Positions 46,325-56,920 of a stretch of 64,000 bases of DNA are shown piece by piece. Each line of letters begins with the position of its first letter. The first letter of the stretch is position 1. The stretch covers positions 35,790,401-35,854,400 of the forward strand of contig JAQMRL010000004.1 in the NCBI GenBank assembly GCA_035578175.1, in the 5' to 3' direction. The notes beneath the pieces are model-generated. The model made no database searches, was not told the origin of the DNA, and saw nothing but the letters and a program-made list of their open reading frames with translations. A program made the translations under genes and the position numbers. This DNA comes from Catonia carolina (Eukaryota > Arthropoda > Insecta > Hemiptera > Achilidae).

Positions 46325-46455
46325 TGTGTGTGTACGTTGGAGTATAATAATACAGTCGATCTAGCAGCTAGACAATTTTTATTACATAATTATTTTAACG
46401 AAATAGAAAAGGTCCTACATACGTTTCGCTTGCGAAACCGCGCGGGCCATGCTAG
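45834..46455 (+). mobile_element. Non-autonomous Helitron
   Basis: The 5' end is TCTATACTAATATTATATAG and the 3' end is GCGGGCCATGCTAG. Twelve to fourteen bases before the final CTAG is a hairpin, GTTTCGC-TT-GCGAAAC (46423-46438). TC at the 5' end, a hairpin plus CTRR at the 3' end, and insertion between A (45833) and T (46456) without target duplication are the diagnostic Helitron features. There is no Rep/helicase frame. Internally, related units beginning with GTTGAAGT are each followed by a TG tract. Confidence 0.88.
46122..46336. repeat. (TG)n microsatellites inside the Helitron
   Basis: Two TG tracts (about 46126-46190 and 46250-46333). The first is interrupted by a GCGCGC patch. Confidence 0.9.
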
Positions 46456-46879
46456 TAACAATATATTATTCTAAGTATAGAGAACTTTCTTGATCCCGAT
46501 TTTCCTTAAAACTTATTTACGGATTATCCTGAATTAAAAGTATAAAATTTTACTTTGTCATCTCGTCCACGGACATCCGTAAATTTTTTTAGTTCTCTAT
46601 TTACCGATTCAATTTAGGACTTTACCATTCTACTTTTGTCTTTAATTTTGTTAATTTTTGAATTGCGTCCGCATTGTAAAACTGCTGACTATTATTTTGT
46701 TATTATTTTATTTCTGCTGGCGATTCTTTTTCTCCTTTAATATTATCTAGGTTTTGATAGTTTGTCTTTCCATCATTACGCTTTTTGCATCGTATCACTA
46801 ACCATTATTTAATTTCATACGTGTAATAAACACATTCGATTCCGTAGTCTTATATTAAGTGTAAACTAAATATAAATTG
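46456..46879. other. AT-rich stretch, nothing recognised
   Basis: No gene, RNA or shared repeat was recognised. Confidence 0.5.
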
Positions 46880-47200
46880 TGTGGGTTCCATCCCATTGTG
46901 GTGTACACGAAAATGAGACAGCGGACACAGCCGCCAAAGAGGTGTCAAAAATCCCAGTGATAGAAAAACATCTGTCGTCTCATACAGATTTCAGGAGACA
47001 CCTACATAACCAAATCTAGTCTCAACATCCTCCAACGAAACTTCATATCATCAGAAAACATATTTTTGAAAACTCACAGCCTTAATTGGAGCTTCGAAGG
47101 CATCAAACACTACTTATACGATTACGCATTGGACACTATACACTTACACACAAAAACTTACTGAATAAAGATGAAGGACAACATTGTACACATTGAAACA
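46880..47200 (+). pseudogene. LINE RNase H domain remnant
   Basis: From 46883 the plus strand reads WVPSHCGVHENETADTAAKE, the HCG...GNE(T)AD.AAKE block of LINE-encoded RNase H (Gly of GNE is Glu here). Then come EKHLSSHTDFRRHLHNQ and, after shifts, FEGIKHYLYDYALDTIHLHT and NKDEGQHCTH. The order matches the minus-strand copy at 31443-31990. Stops and frameshifts are present, and only the C-terminal domain remains. Confidence 0.7.
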
Positions 47201-47207
47201 CGCCACT

Positions 47208-47252
47208 TTCTTTTTAAATTTTTTAAACTTTCTTTTTAAATTTTTTAAACGG
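47208..47252. repeat. 22-bp tandem duplication
   Basis: TTTCTTTTTAAATTTTTTAA plus AC occurs twice in a row. Confidence 0.8.
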
Positions 47253-49073
47253 GAGACTGTGGAGAGAGGAGACACCTGGAGATCAGCGGGATCGCCCTCT
47301 CCCACAGTAAAAGAATTCTGTCCCGATCTCAGAAGGTAAGGTAGGTACATTAATTTCCTGAGCTGGTCATAAAAGAGATGAATGAAAGTGAGAGAGAGTG
47401 AGTGTTAGTCAGTGACAGCGAGAGGGGAATTAGGCTACTGCTCCCTTCCACGCCCCGCTGACAGTATGTAAATTTTTTAACCCGACATTTCCTTTTAGTA
47501 TTATATGAACAGTTCCGAGGAAGATGGACGGTTCTTTGCTGATGTCGGTTCAAGTGGCCAGGCGGCGGGTTTTTGGTTTATAGGCGGTTGCGGCCTCCTT
47601 TGGGCTGGACGAAGACGCCTCAATTGAGTCCCCCATCGTAAGGAAGTGGAGTGAACATGAGTTTTTCTCGCCGCCTTGGATAAAAAAAATCTCTATTTAA
47701 AATACATCGGAGTACAAAAGTCGTTAGCGCGCTAGCGGAGCTCCGGAGAATTGAACACCGGAGCCCCGGTGTTCAATTCCCGGATAAGGGCTGGAAATGT
47801 GCACTTGTCAAAATTCTATATTATTTAATAGATTTCACTAACCTTTTTTAAGCTACCTTTATATTTTATTGATCACTTACACGTGTTTCGGTAGATCCAC
47901 CATCAACAGTGTATATTATTATATCGTTTGAAACTATGTTTTTTTTTTAAATCTATAGAAGATGTTACATTTTCAGTCATGTGTATAAAACTAGTCAAAA
48001 TCCTCTATTCCAGATACAAAATCCACCATAGTCACTATTAATCAACCAACTAATGCAACTTTAAAATAAAAACTGAAAAATAAAAATGCATTGGAATTCA
48101 TGATTTCGTTTTAAATTTATACAGGGTTTTTAATTTGAGCGCAAAAGAACTTTAATTAACGATAAAAGAATATGTAACAAATTTATGATAATAAACATGT
48201 TTATTAATCATTTTTATGTTATTTTACTGTCTGATGCCAGGAATTTGGAACATGGGTTTCGTCACCCCATATTTTATATTAAAATTTTAAACACACTGTT
48301 ATTACATCTAAAACGTCAGTAAATGATTTTGGTAGGTATAATATTTAGTTTATTTGTTTTTATTTTCAACATCTAGTTGTTGGTTAACAGAATAAAAATT
48401 AATTAACGTACCATGAGTTATTAACAAAGAGGAAAATGATTTTCTATTTGCCCGGATGCATAGTGTAAAATTATTGATATTGTTACTTAAATGCTCATGG
48501 CTATTATAACGTTTTTACATTTTAAACGGGTAGAAAAAATAACCTAATTTAATATCAGAGTACATTGTAAATTTTTAATTTCCTATAAATCAAAGGGTTT
48601 TTAATAAAATATTATATATTACATGTATTTTTTTTTTAATTACTTTATTTAAAAAAAATCCCTTTCATGAAACTACGCGTTTCATGGCTGGTGGCAATTT
48701 TTAAAAAGGCTTTCCTTTGACTTATGACAAAAATCATTCATTTCCATTGAACGTTCATTACATGTTCAAGTACAAGAAACATTCCTTGTACACATTACTA
48801 TTTTTGAACCCATTATCTTGTAGAGGCTCTTTCTCTCTAATTTCTCTGCTTCTCTTAGACCAGGCTTTCCGGTCATTCCAAGGCATTCACTTGCGTACAG
48901 ACATAGTTTATCACAGTGTTATAATGACTAATACTATTATAACTAATAAAAAATAATGTCAACTTCTTTTTATTCTAACCTAAAATAAATAACCAACAAA
49001 TTTAATACACACTAAAATCCAACACTTTTAAATGCTACAGAGAAGAAAATAAAATACTGTTTTTAATCCCTTG
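47253..49073. other. Unclassified GC-richer block, then AT-rich stretch
   Basis: 47253-47700 is richer in G+C and includes an imperfect hairpin (ACTGTGGAGAGAGG at 47256-47269 against CCCTCTCCCACAGT at 47295-47308). The tRNA-like palindrome at 47722-47800 follows. The remainder shows nothing recognisable. Confidence 0.4.
47722..47800 (+). repeat. tRNA-like SINE fragment with inverted duplication
   Basis: The plus strand has TTAGCGCGCTAGCGGAGC in the A-box position and GTTCAATTCCCGG as a B-box-like motif. Just upstream is the complement of the same motif, GAATTGAACACCGG, so GAATTGAACACCGG and CCCGGTGTTCAATTC face each other. This parallels the arrangement at 21008-21125. Confidence 0.5.
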
Positions 49074-49350
49074 TGTGTACGTTGCAATCTGTTGAATTTA
49101 GAACACCGAACAGCCCCATTAACCAATTAAATGAGAATGATATAATTACATAATGGTTAAAGGAAATACAGTCCTGTACAGACTCAAGCCGACCATTCCT
49201 GAGAGAGTATGGTTAATTTAACTCCAACCATCAAAGTACACCAGTAACCACTGTCTAGTTTTCAAATCCGAATAAAAATTACTACCTTCACAAAGATTTA
49301 AACAAGGAACGTTCGTTCGTCTCCGAAAATCAGCTATTAAATATGATTCG
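49074..49350 (-). mobile_element. SINE-1 copy
   Basis: Complemented, it starts within the head (ATTTAATAGCTGATTTTCGG), keeps a degraded B box, and has the full body to CAGATTGCAACGTACACAC. It carries a small rearrangement near 49110-49150 in place of the usual CATTGGGTCATGGGG text. Confidence 0.75.
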
Positions 49351-49439
49351 CTGCGGCGACTCAAACCGTTTTGTTAAGAGTTATTTTAATATGTTTTTTT
49401 AACCTGGAAACATCAAACTATTTGATAACTAAACTATAA

Positions 49440-50130
49440 TAAACCCTACAAGATATGTTTCAAATTCAAACACCCAAGAATAGGCGTCATCTGGCCTCAG
49501 TAATCTATTTGAAAAAGATCGTCTCCGGTGAAATCGATGATACCCACACACTAACAATGATTTCGTTCTATGTCCTAAGTTTCGATAATCACTCCAAATA
49601 TTTGTTCTACCGGAAGACCTGTTCAACTAATTATGCTAACCATTCTCCGTTATATACCATGCTAGTGAATTTTAATTCAATAGATGAACTTATTTCCTTA
49701 GATCAGTTTCATCAGAGTCGGGCCTCGTTTAGGTTGACAAGCTCCAGAGCTTAAGATGTGATTTAATTGTTTAATGTAATTTATTTACCCGGTATTTTTG
49801 GTTATTTAGTATTATTTTCATGTATTGGAATGAATTTTTTTATATATTTTTTTTAGGCACCTATGTGTTATGTATGTTTGTCTTTCGGAACCGTTATTTA
49901 CAAACTGAAGTTTTCATATTGACGCTCTCTCTACCCAATTAAGTAAGGTACTTTTTTCTGTCTGTGTAGTTTATGATTAAGGTACATTAATTACATTTGT
50001 GTAATTATGATTTAGTTTGTAATAAGTTACTGTTTTATTAATATGTAATATTGTTTCTATAATTGGGTCATTTTGGCCTGTTGTAAACAATCTAATGTAA
50101 TTAAATAAATAAATATTTTTTACGGTTGAC
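49440..50130 (+). pseudogene. LINE C-terminal fragment with 3' UTR
   Basis: A 99-codon plus-strand frame (49455-49754) reads KNRRHLASVIYLKKIVSGEI, then LLSF-like text (ISFYVLSFDNHSKYLFY), TNYANHSPLYTML and DQFHQSRASFRL. This is the conserved order at the very end of CR1/Jockey-type LINE ORF2 proteins: RR...L..LYKL..G.I, then N(Y)...SPL, then S...FR. The RT domain is absent. An AT-rich 3' UTR follows and may end at the TAAATAAATAAATATTTTTT near 50103. It is intact enough to be fairly young but is only a C-terminal piece. Confidence 0.65.
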
Positions 50131-50524
50131 ACAATTTGTTTTTTTTTACGATCACCAACAATAATCAGTAAAGTAGGCCTAATATACAAGGATACAATAA
50201 TTTAAAGTAATATATTTACTTGTTTTGAACTTATTTTCTTTGAAGTTATACAAAACTAAATGATTAAATGTTATTTCCTTTTATAATAAGAGATTTTTAC
50301 GTTTGCATCCTGCTTGTCCAAACCATTATTTTTCTTAGGGAATTTCGTTGCAGGGTCGTAAAACTTATCGTAAATCTGGTTACATCTCGTAGAGACCTAT
50401 AAATCCACTGAGATACTAGAGTTGATAAATTACAAGAAAGGACCATTTTCACTGTACAGTAGAATAAATTTAGATAAAGAAAAATGTAAAAATGGAAATA
50501 ACTTACCGTGTTCTTAAAAAAATG

Positions 50525-50865
50525 AATAAAATCTGGTGGACCATTCACACGACTTTCTCTTACCAATTTAAAAATAAAACATGTAAGCTATGTTTAACCT
50601 TTAATAAACAATGTAAAACAAAAATATAAACTAATTTTAATCGAGCGTGAATGAAGCAGAATGAAAATCATCCCTTGTTCGACTTAAAAATACGGAAAAT
50701 CACTAATTAACAATAAACTAGATGCTACAGAAAAAATTCTTGAATTAAAAGTTGTAGAGTTTGTACTTTCCTATAAGTTTGATTTTACACACGTTTGTCG
50801 GAAAATATATACTAAAGACACAATATTAAGAAAATCCCATCTATTTTGACGAGAAAAACAAAGAA
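50525..50865 (+). repeat. C-repeat, 5' half
   Basis: AAAATCTGGTGGACCATTCA, ACTTTCTCTTACCAATTT, AAAATACGGAAAATCACTAA and AAAGTTGTAG match the left part of the full C-repeat. It stops before the ACTTCCGGTTGACC block. Confidence 0.7.
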
Positions 50866-50936
50866 TTATTATAATACATAGTTTAAATAAATAATCGATT
50901 CATTTGTTTATTTCATAGTATAGAGTATAATGCTAA

Positions 50937-51859
50937 TCTATACTAATATTATAAAGAGAAAGCGTGTTTTTTTTGTGCAGGCTTATTTCCAAAACTACTC
51001 AATGGTTTTCCATGAAATTTTGATAGCATATTCGTATTTATATTCACAGCAACATTTTCTTTTTAAATTTTCAAAAATGATAACCCTAAGGGCCCTAATG
51101 GAGATTTTCATAAATATGTATGTGTGTGTACATGTGAGTTTTGCCCATAACAGACAGGTGGAGTGTCAAATTATTTACACTCAATCTGTTAGTTGCAGGG
51201 CTAAAATAAATAGTTCTGTTTCTTATCAGATGGTCAGCCAATTAAATGACTGAATCATTTAAGAACAGAAGAGGTAGAGGTGTAAAAGACACTAATCAGA
51301 GTTATCTCCTCTGAAAGTAATGGATTTCATTATACAGCCAGACCCTGTGGTGAATGAAGTGAAAGTGTCTTTTGCAGAGTGGAGGATATATGCTTTTCAG
51401 AGGGCCTGGCATGCTGATACGTGTACTTTTCCACTCAGTGAGGAAGGCATGGTAAACCACCTCACTCCTCGATTTACTTAGTAAAACCTCTACAGGTTCA
51501 AACCAGCCTTTCGGCTGATGACCTAAACAACACAACATGTGAGTAGGTATTGGTAGATGAAGGGGTTTGATGACAGCGAGAGACGTAAGCGGGGTAAATT
51601 ATCAAAATCGCAAGTGTTAGTGTGTGTGTGTGCGTGTGTGTGTGAGTGTGTGTGCTTATTGTTGAAGTAGATAGTTGAAAGGGAAGATGAACGAGTGACG
51701 TACGCTACGAGAGGGAATTTATCAAAACGTTGTGTGTGTGTGTTTGTATGTTAGATACAGTCGATCTAGCAGATAGACAATTTCTGTTACATATATATTT
51801 TTATAAAATTGATTAGTCTTACACACAATTCGCGTGCGAAACCGCGCGGGCCATGCTAG
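50937..51859 (+). mobile_element. Non-autonomous Helitron interrupted by a B-repeat
   Basis: The 5' end is TCTATACTAATATTATAAAG and the 3' end GCGGGCCATGCTAG, with a hairpin (TTCGCGTGCGAA) before it. The preceding base is A. The following base is A rather than the usual T. It is the same family as 45834-46455, sharing CAGCAACATTTTCTTTTTAA, GATTTTCATAAATATGTATG and GATACAGTCGATCTAGCAG. A B-repeat occupies 51140-51534. Without it the element is about 528 bp. No Rep/helicase frame. Confidence 0.85.
51140..51534 (-). repeat. B-repeat inserted in Helitron, perfect 10-bp TSD
   Basis: ACATGTGAGT flanks it at 51130-51139 and 51535-51544. This is the best-defined copy: complemented it runs from GTTGTGTTGTTTAGGTCATC to CTGTCTGTTATGGGCAAA, 395 bp, with no inverted termini and no open frame. 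The target is Helitron sequence matching GCGAGAGTAGGTATT of the copy at 46037. Confidence 0.9.
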
Positions 51860-52664
51860 AATTTTTTTATAAAATTGGTGACCGGGGAATGATTTTGATT
51901 TTAGTGTAAGAGTTTTTAAGCAATTAAAATAAAGTTAATTCAGGTTACATTATGAATAACTATTACTGAACAAGTAAACTAGATTATACTTAATAACCAA
52001 CAGAATTAAAATTTCTTTATTTTAATCTTTGTTTTATTCTATTTTGGTAGATTAATTGAAACAGTTTGTTGTATTTGATTACTCTCCTACGTATTTCATT
52101 TTGTTTAGTTCAGTATCCGGGCACCAAATTTACACTCACCGTTCGGTTACTCAGTTATTCGGAGTTACTATCAGTAAACATAGAATTGATCGATTTCGTA
52201 ATTAAACGATTCTCCAATTTAAAGAGAATCTTCTACATAAATACAATTGTAATTAAAATACTGTACAGTTATATTTTAATCTAGTTTAGATTTAAATTCA
52301 CTCCGTATTGTAGTTTATAAATGTAACATTTTGTTATTGGCATTCATGGAAATTCAATTTAATTACTATAGTTTTTATAACTACTGGAATTATTTATATT
52401 TATTTTGTTAGTGTAATGATTTTATTTAAAGGGTAAAATAGTCAAATTGTACATTTTTTTTAATGAAGGGACGTAATGGAAAAACGTTGACGCTATTTTT
52501 GAAATAATACACCAGGCTATGAACTAGAGGACTTCAATCTTTGTGGCCAACTCAAAAACATATCAATCTCCCATATACAAACAAAAATGGGTCTTTCTTT
52601 GTAAAATCTGGGTGCTTAATAAAATCTCAATCAAGTATCTCTTTTACTTAGTACCAGTTAACTA
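51860..52664. other. AT-rich stretch, nothing recognised
   Basis: No gene, RNA or shared repeat was recognised. Confidence 0.5.
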
Positions 52665-53020
52665 GTTCTACCAGTTCCAGGGCTACAAAAAAATAGTTCT
52701 GTTTCTTATCAGATGATCAGCCAATTATATGACTGAAGCATTTAAGAACAGATGAGGTAGATGTATAAAAGACCCTAGCCAGAGTTATCTCCTCCTAGAG
52801 AAATGAATTTCATTATACAGCCAGACCCTGTGGTGAATAAAGTGAAGGTGTCATTTGCAGAAAGGAAAGTTGATACTTTTCAGAGGGCCCAGCATGCTGA
52901 TAAGCATACTTTTTTCACTCTGTGAGGTAGGCATCGGTAAATCACCTCGCTCCTCGTTTTACTTAGTAAAGCCTCTAGAGGTTCAAACCAGCTTTTCGGC
53001 TAATGACCTTAACAACAACT
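52665..53020 (-). repeat. B-repeat copy
   Basis: CAGTTCCAGGGCTACAAAAA, ACAGCCAGACCCTGTGGTGA, CCAGCATGCTGATAAGCATA and AGAGGTTCAAACCAGCTTTT follow the family order. The GTTATGGG end is missing. Confidence 0.75.
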
Positions 53021-54667
53021 TTTACTTAAGATCCAGAACAGACAGTAAGTCTCAAAGTTCTCTTACAAATAAAGTTCTCTTAACAAAATAATTCTGAAAC
53101 CAGTTTGGACTTACGGATTTGAGTCATAGGGTGCAGCAAATTCATCGAAAATAGAAATGCTGCAGTCCTTTTTATCAAACCCCTTGAGACTGTTCACTGC
53201 AGCTTCATAGTATATAACCAATGAAATATTCCACGATGAGCTAAACTTTTCCTTCATAAAAGGAGAATTAAACAGCTTAGCGAAAAACATTTACAAATGT
53301 TAGAACATCAAAATCCTTTCGCATCAACCACCTCGAGAACAACAAAGATACACACAGACTGATTTTTTTAAAACATTGGACTAACCTTTACGGTTATTTC
53401 AATCATTTAATTTATTTAATATATTCTATGTATTTAATTTTCTTTGTAGCTGCACTCTTAGAAAACTTTTTTCTTTTCTGCACCTTAATGAATTAAAACT
53501 AAACTGTCAGTACCATCCATTCCACGAAAAAATAAGTGCTCAAGTAATTAATAAATGATTAATTCTATATTATTAACACTCTGAACATTAAGTAACAAAC
53601 ATGTAACCTTTAAATAGAATATTATTTTCGTAGGTCATGTGACTGAAATGGAGCTCTGTGATTGGCTGGGTGAGTCAATCAAAGTGTGGGACGTTTGAGC
53701 TTTTGCTAGGTTTGTTATAAATAAACTATATATTATAGACTTGTAACATTTATTAGTAATAATATCCACTGCCATCTCAACGTTGTTTTTTCTTTTTAAA
53801 TGGACGAGATAGATTTTAACAATTATATCTTCATTTCCTTGGTTTTCTTGATGTATAAGTGAAATTGATTAACTTAGATTGTTGATTATACAAGTAAAAT
53901 TAATTTTCCCTTAATAATTATAGGATTGTAATTATAATTATTATGAAACAACATTTGATAGTTAACTGCAACTTTTATGGTTCAGTATACATCACACAAT
54001 GTATAAGTATTAACATTAAAAGCTTAATGAAATAAAAACTAATCAATCTAAGCAACATGATACGGTACTATATAAAAATACTATTATAATGTAAGTTATA
54101 AAACTTAAGACATAATATTTAAAAGTTTTTTATATAAATATGAGAAATTATAATTACGTTTCTTGTATCTCCATACAGTAAATTTAAATTTATTTCAAAT
54201 ATAAATATGAAACGTACATCTTTATTACGATTGCAGATTATAATTAAGTTTTAATCTAACAAAGTATTCTAAACATTTTTCTGTAGTTTCATAAAACTAT
54301 CTCTAAAAATAACTTATTCCTGTTCTACTCTAATTAAGTTGTTTGAAATATATCGTCACAAAAAATCAAAAAATATTGTAACTAAAGAAATCCGATAATT
54401 ATGTTAAAATTTCCTCTCACACATTAAGATATTGCATTTTATATACACAGATTTCTCTTTAACACTAAAACCGTAAATTTAATTTAACATACGTAAAAAT
54501 ACTGAACAATAAAACACCGGTTGGACAAAGGTGTTTTGTCTGAAAATCTTCTCTGCAGTTTGTTATTTCTTAAAAAGTCAATTACTTAGAAAAGAACTGT
54601 TATAAAATTTCTTTAATGTAGTCTTTTTTGACTTTATTTATTATTTTGAACTATACTGCAAAATTAT
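53021..54667. other. AT-rich stretch, nothing recognised
   Basis: No gene, RNA or shared repeat was recognised. Confidence 0.5.
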
Positions 54668-54989
54668 TGTGACAATATCGGAAAGGAAAGAGAGTTCGAG
54701 AATCCTCGAGGAGGACCGAGATTTAAAAATGTTAAAGTAAATAATAAGAGTGATAAATAGGGTTCCCAAGAAATAGTTAGAAATATTATGTACCATTTAT
54801 AAATAGTTGTATGGGTATTTTGAAAGAGTCGGGTACTTTTTTAGGTAATTGTCCTATTAGTAAAATTTCTATTCAATCCTAATTTATCTACAGTTTTTTA
54901 AGATTTGTCCAGAAGCCGTCAAAAGGGTTTTGGATTTTTATTTTTATATCGAAAATCTCAATCCTTCTAGTGACATCCACAGCGTCGAG

Positions 54990-55026
54990 TATATAAGCAG
55001 CCGCCAAGTTCGTTCCTGAGTCAGTC
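54990..55026 (+). promoter_or_regulatory. Probable LTR core promoter (TATA plus initiator)
   Basis: TATATAAG at 54990-54997 is followed by TCAGTC at 55021-55026, with the A at 55023, 33 bp from the start of the TATA box. That spacing and the TCAGT initiator match arthropod pol II core promoters. The related LTR on the other strand has a CTATATAC at the equivalent place. Activity is inferred only. Confidence 0.5.
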
Positions 55027-55569
55027 TTGGATCTATCTTTGACGAGTGTATACTTAGTGCATAACAGTGCGTTAGAAAAGGTCAACGTTACTGTGAATTA
55101 CTGTCTATTGTTTAACGTTTACTTATTCTGTACCACCTTTGTAAGTAGTATTTAGTAAATTGCTTAAATTTATTTATTGTTATTAGTTATTATAATTAGA
55201 TTGTATCAACAGTTCAAATATCTAGGAGAAATCGTCGACTGCAATCGAAAAGAAAAATCCATTTGGCAAAAAAGAACTTCCCAATTAAAAAAGCATATGG
55301 AATAACCTGACAAACGTACAAAAAAGTCCTTACAATGCATCCCAAAATTTGCCACTGCAAAACAGTTGTTCTCCCTGAGGCGCTTTACGCCCGTGATACT
55401 ACTTTCCAAATTAAGAATAAAGTTAAAACTGACCAACTTTTTAAAACAGAAAGCAGAATTATCAGAACCTGCCTTAACCCTAGAATGGAAAGCCGTCGTA
55501 AAATTTACTACGTCAACTTCGTTTTTCGTTGGTACTACTACGTTTCAACGTTGACTGTACCGACCTTAA

Positions 55570-56411
55570 CACGTTCAGCACGGCGGCTGGAATCACGGAT
55601 GCTTCGCTGTGCCGACCCGCCATTGCAGTGAAAAAATACCATGACGCCGTAAGGCGTCATTCGTCCCCGGAACGATCTTACTTATTTGCTCATCTACTCA
55701 CCGGCTAAATATAGTACGGTATTATACACGTTTGTTGTTTCTACGAAATTTATATTTGAAATTCATTTTTTAGTTATTAGAAAAATTAATACGTATAAAT
55801 TATTAAATAAATGAAAATTATTGTCGTGTGTAAAATATAAAAATACAATTATGTTTGATAATGAATAATATTTAATTAAAAAAATTTAAATAAATAAAAT
55901 ACATTAAATAATTAAGTAATACAGTAGTAATAAAGCTTATTACTTTATAAAAACACAAAAACCTGCAAAAGAAACACAGTGCATAGAAATCGCGAGTTCA
56001 GAAAGTAACAGAAATCTTTCTTTTGAGTAATAATTAAACTATTTTTACGTAAAAATGTATTATTTTTACCTTTTATTTGTAAAAAGAAGTCACTGGAAAC
56101 GAAGAAATTCGTAGAATAATAGATATAATTAAATAAAACAATAAAATTACACGGCACTAGGACGTTTGAATAGACTACAATTTTAAAAATTCGTCAAAAA
56201 TTCCCGGCAGTTGGTAACGAAAGACGACCTTCACAGTGGCGCTCGTAGAATAGATCTGAACCCCTGAACAACCTTTACTAACACTGCCAGTACACCGGCG
56301 ATTTATAAAAAGCTATAGAAATGTGGTATTGTATATGACGCCTTAAGGCGTCATTCGTCTCTGGAATGAACCTCGATTTGACGCCTTAAGGCGTCATCCG
56401 TGCTGAACGTG
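55570..56411. mobile_element. piggyBac-like MITE, innermost layer, 842 bp
   Basis: It is flanked by TTAA (55566-55569 and 56412-56415) with perfect 14-bp inverted ends CACGTTCAGCACGG. The ends differ from the CCC-starting host piggyBac, so it is a separate family. It contains three near-identical 20-bp palindromes of the type ATGACGCCTTAAGGCGTCAT at 55641-55660, 56335-56354 and 56378-56397. The last abuts the right terminus and two are followed by TCGTC(C/T)C(C/T)GGAA. No coding frame is credible. Confidence 0.82.
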
Positions 56412-56638
56412 TTAAGGGTGTGTATCGTTTTGCCTGAGACAAGGTCAGTGTGTTATTGACATCGGTTACAACTTTTGTATTTTGTCGAGTGAGAGTATAA
56501 ATCGTAAATATTACGACGGGTTTCCACTACCGTAACTATTTTTTATAGGGCATCGATTTATATTTTAATTATTGTAGCTTTCGTAGTGACGTGTTTAGTG
56601 TTAAATTAAACTGTAAATAGTTAGTTGTATTATAAATT

Positions 56639-56920
56639 ATGATCGGGTTACATAAACAGCTCATAACACCATGGTTAGAAGAAAGGATCAAATGTGTCTC
56701 AATTCAACGATCTTTGAAGACGATTATACTTCAAGTTTTGGGAAGAGAAAATGATCCAGTTCCTGTCCCTAAACAGGTCAAGAAACGAACAGTTTGTAAA
56801 CATTGCCCAGCAATAAAGAGGCGTATGACAACAAGCTGGTGTATCAATTGCAACGAGGCATTCTGCGGGGAGCAAAGAGGAGAAATATGCAAGAGGTGCA
56901 CCGACGTCTATCACGATTGA
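56639..56920 (+). pseudogene. piggyBac transposase, C-terminal fragment
   Basis: A 93-codon frame holds only the tail of a piggyBac transposase. Residues 1-40 (LHKQLITPWLEER...LQVLGREND) correspond to the helical part before the cysteine-rich domain. Residues 50-87 carry Cys at 53, 56, 68, 71, 76, 84 and 87, in the pattern CxxC...KRRMT...CxxC...C...CxxC that binds zinc and recognises the transposon ends. The catalytic DDD core is missing, consistent with an internal deletion of the 1.8-kb element. The ATG at 56639 may be fortuitous. The family match is by motif and context: it sits inside TTAA/CCCTAGAA termini. Confidence 0.85.

Noticed and set aside
46232..46474. 80-codon plus-strand frame full of Cys-Val repeats
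   Set aside because: It is the translation of a (TG)n tract inside a Helitron, not a protein.
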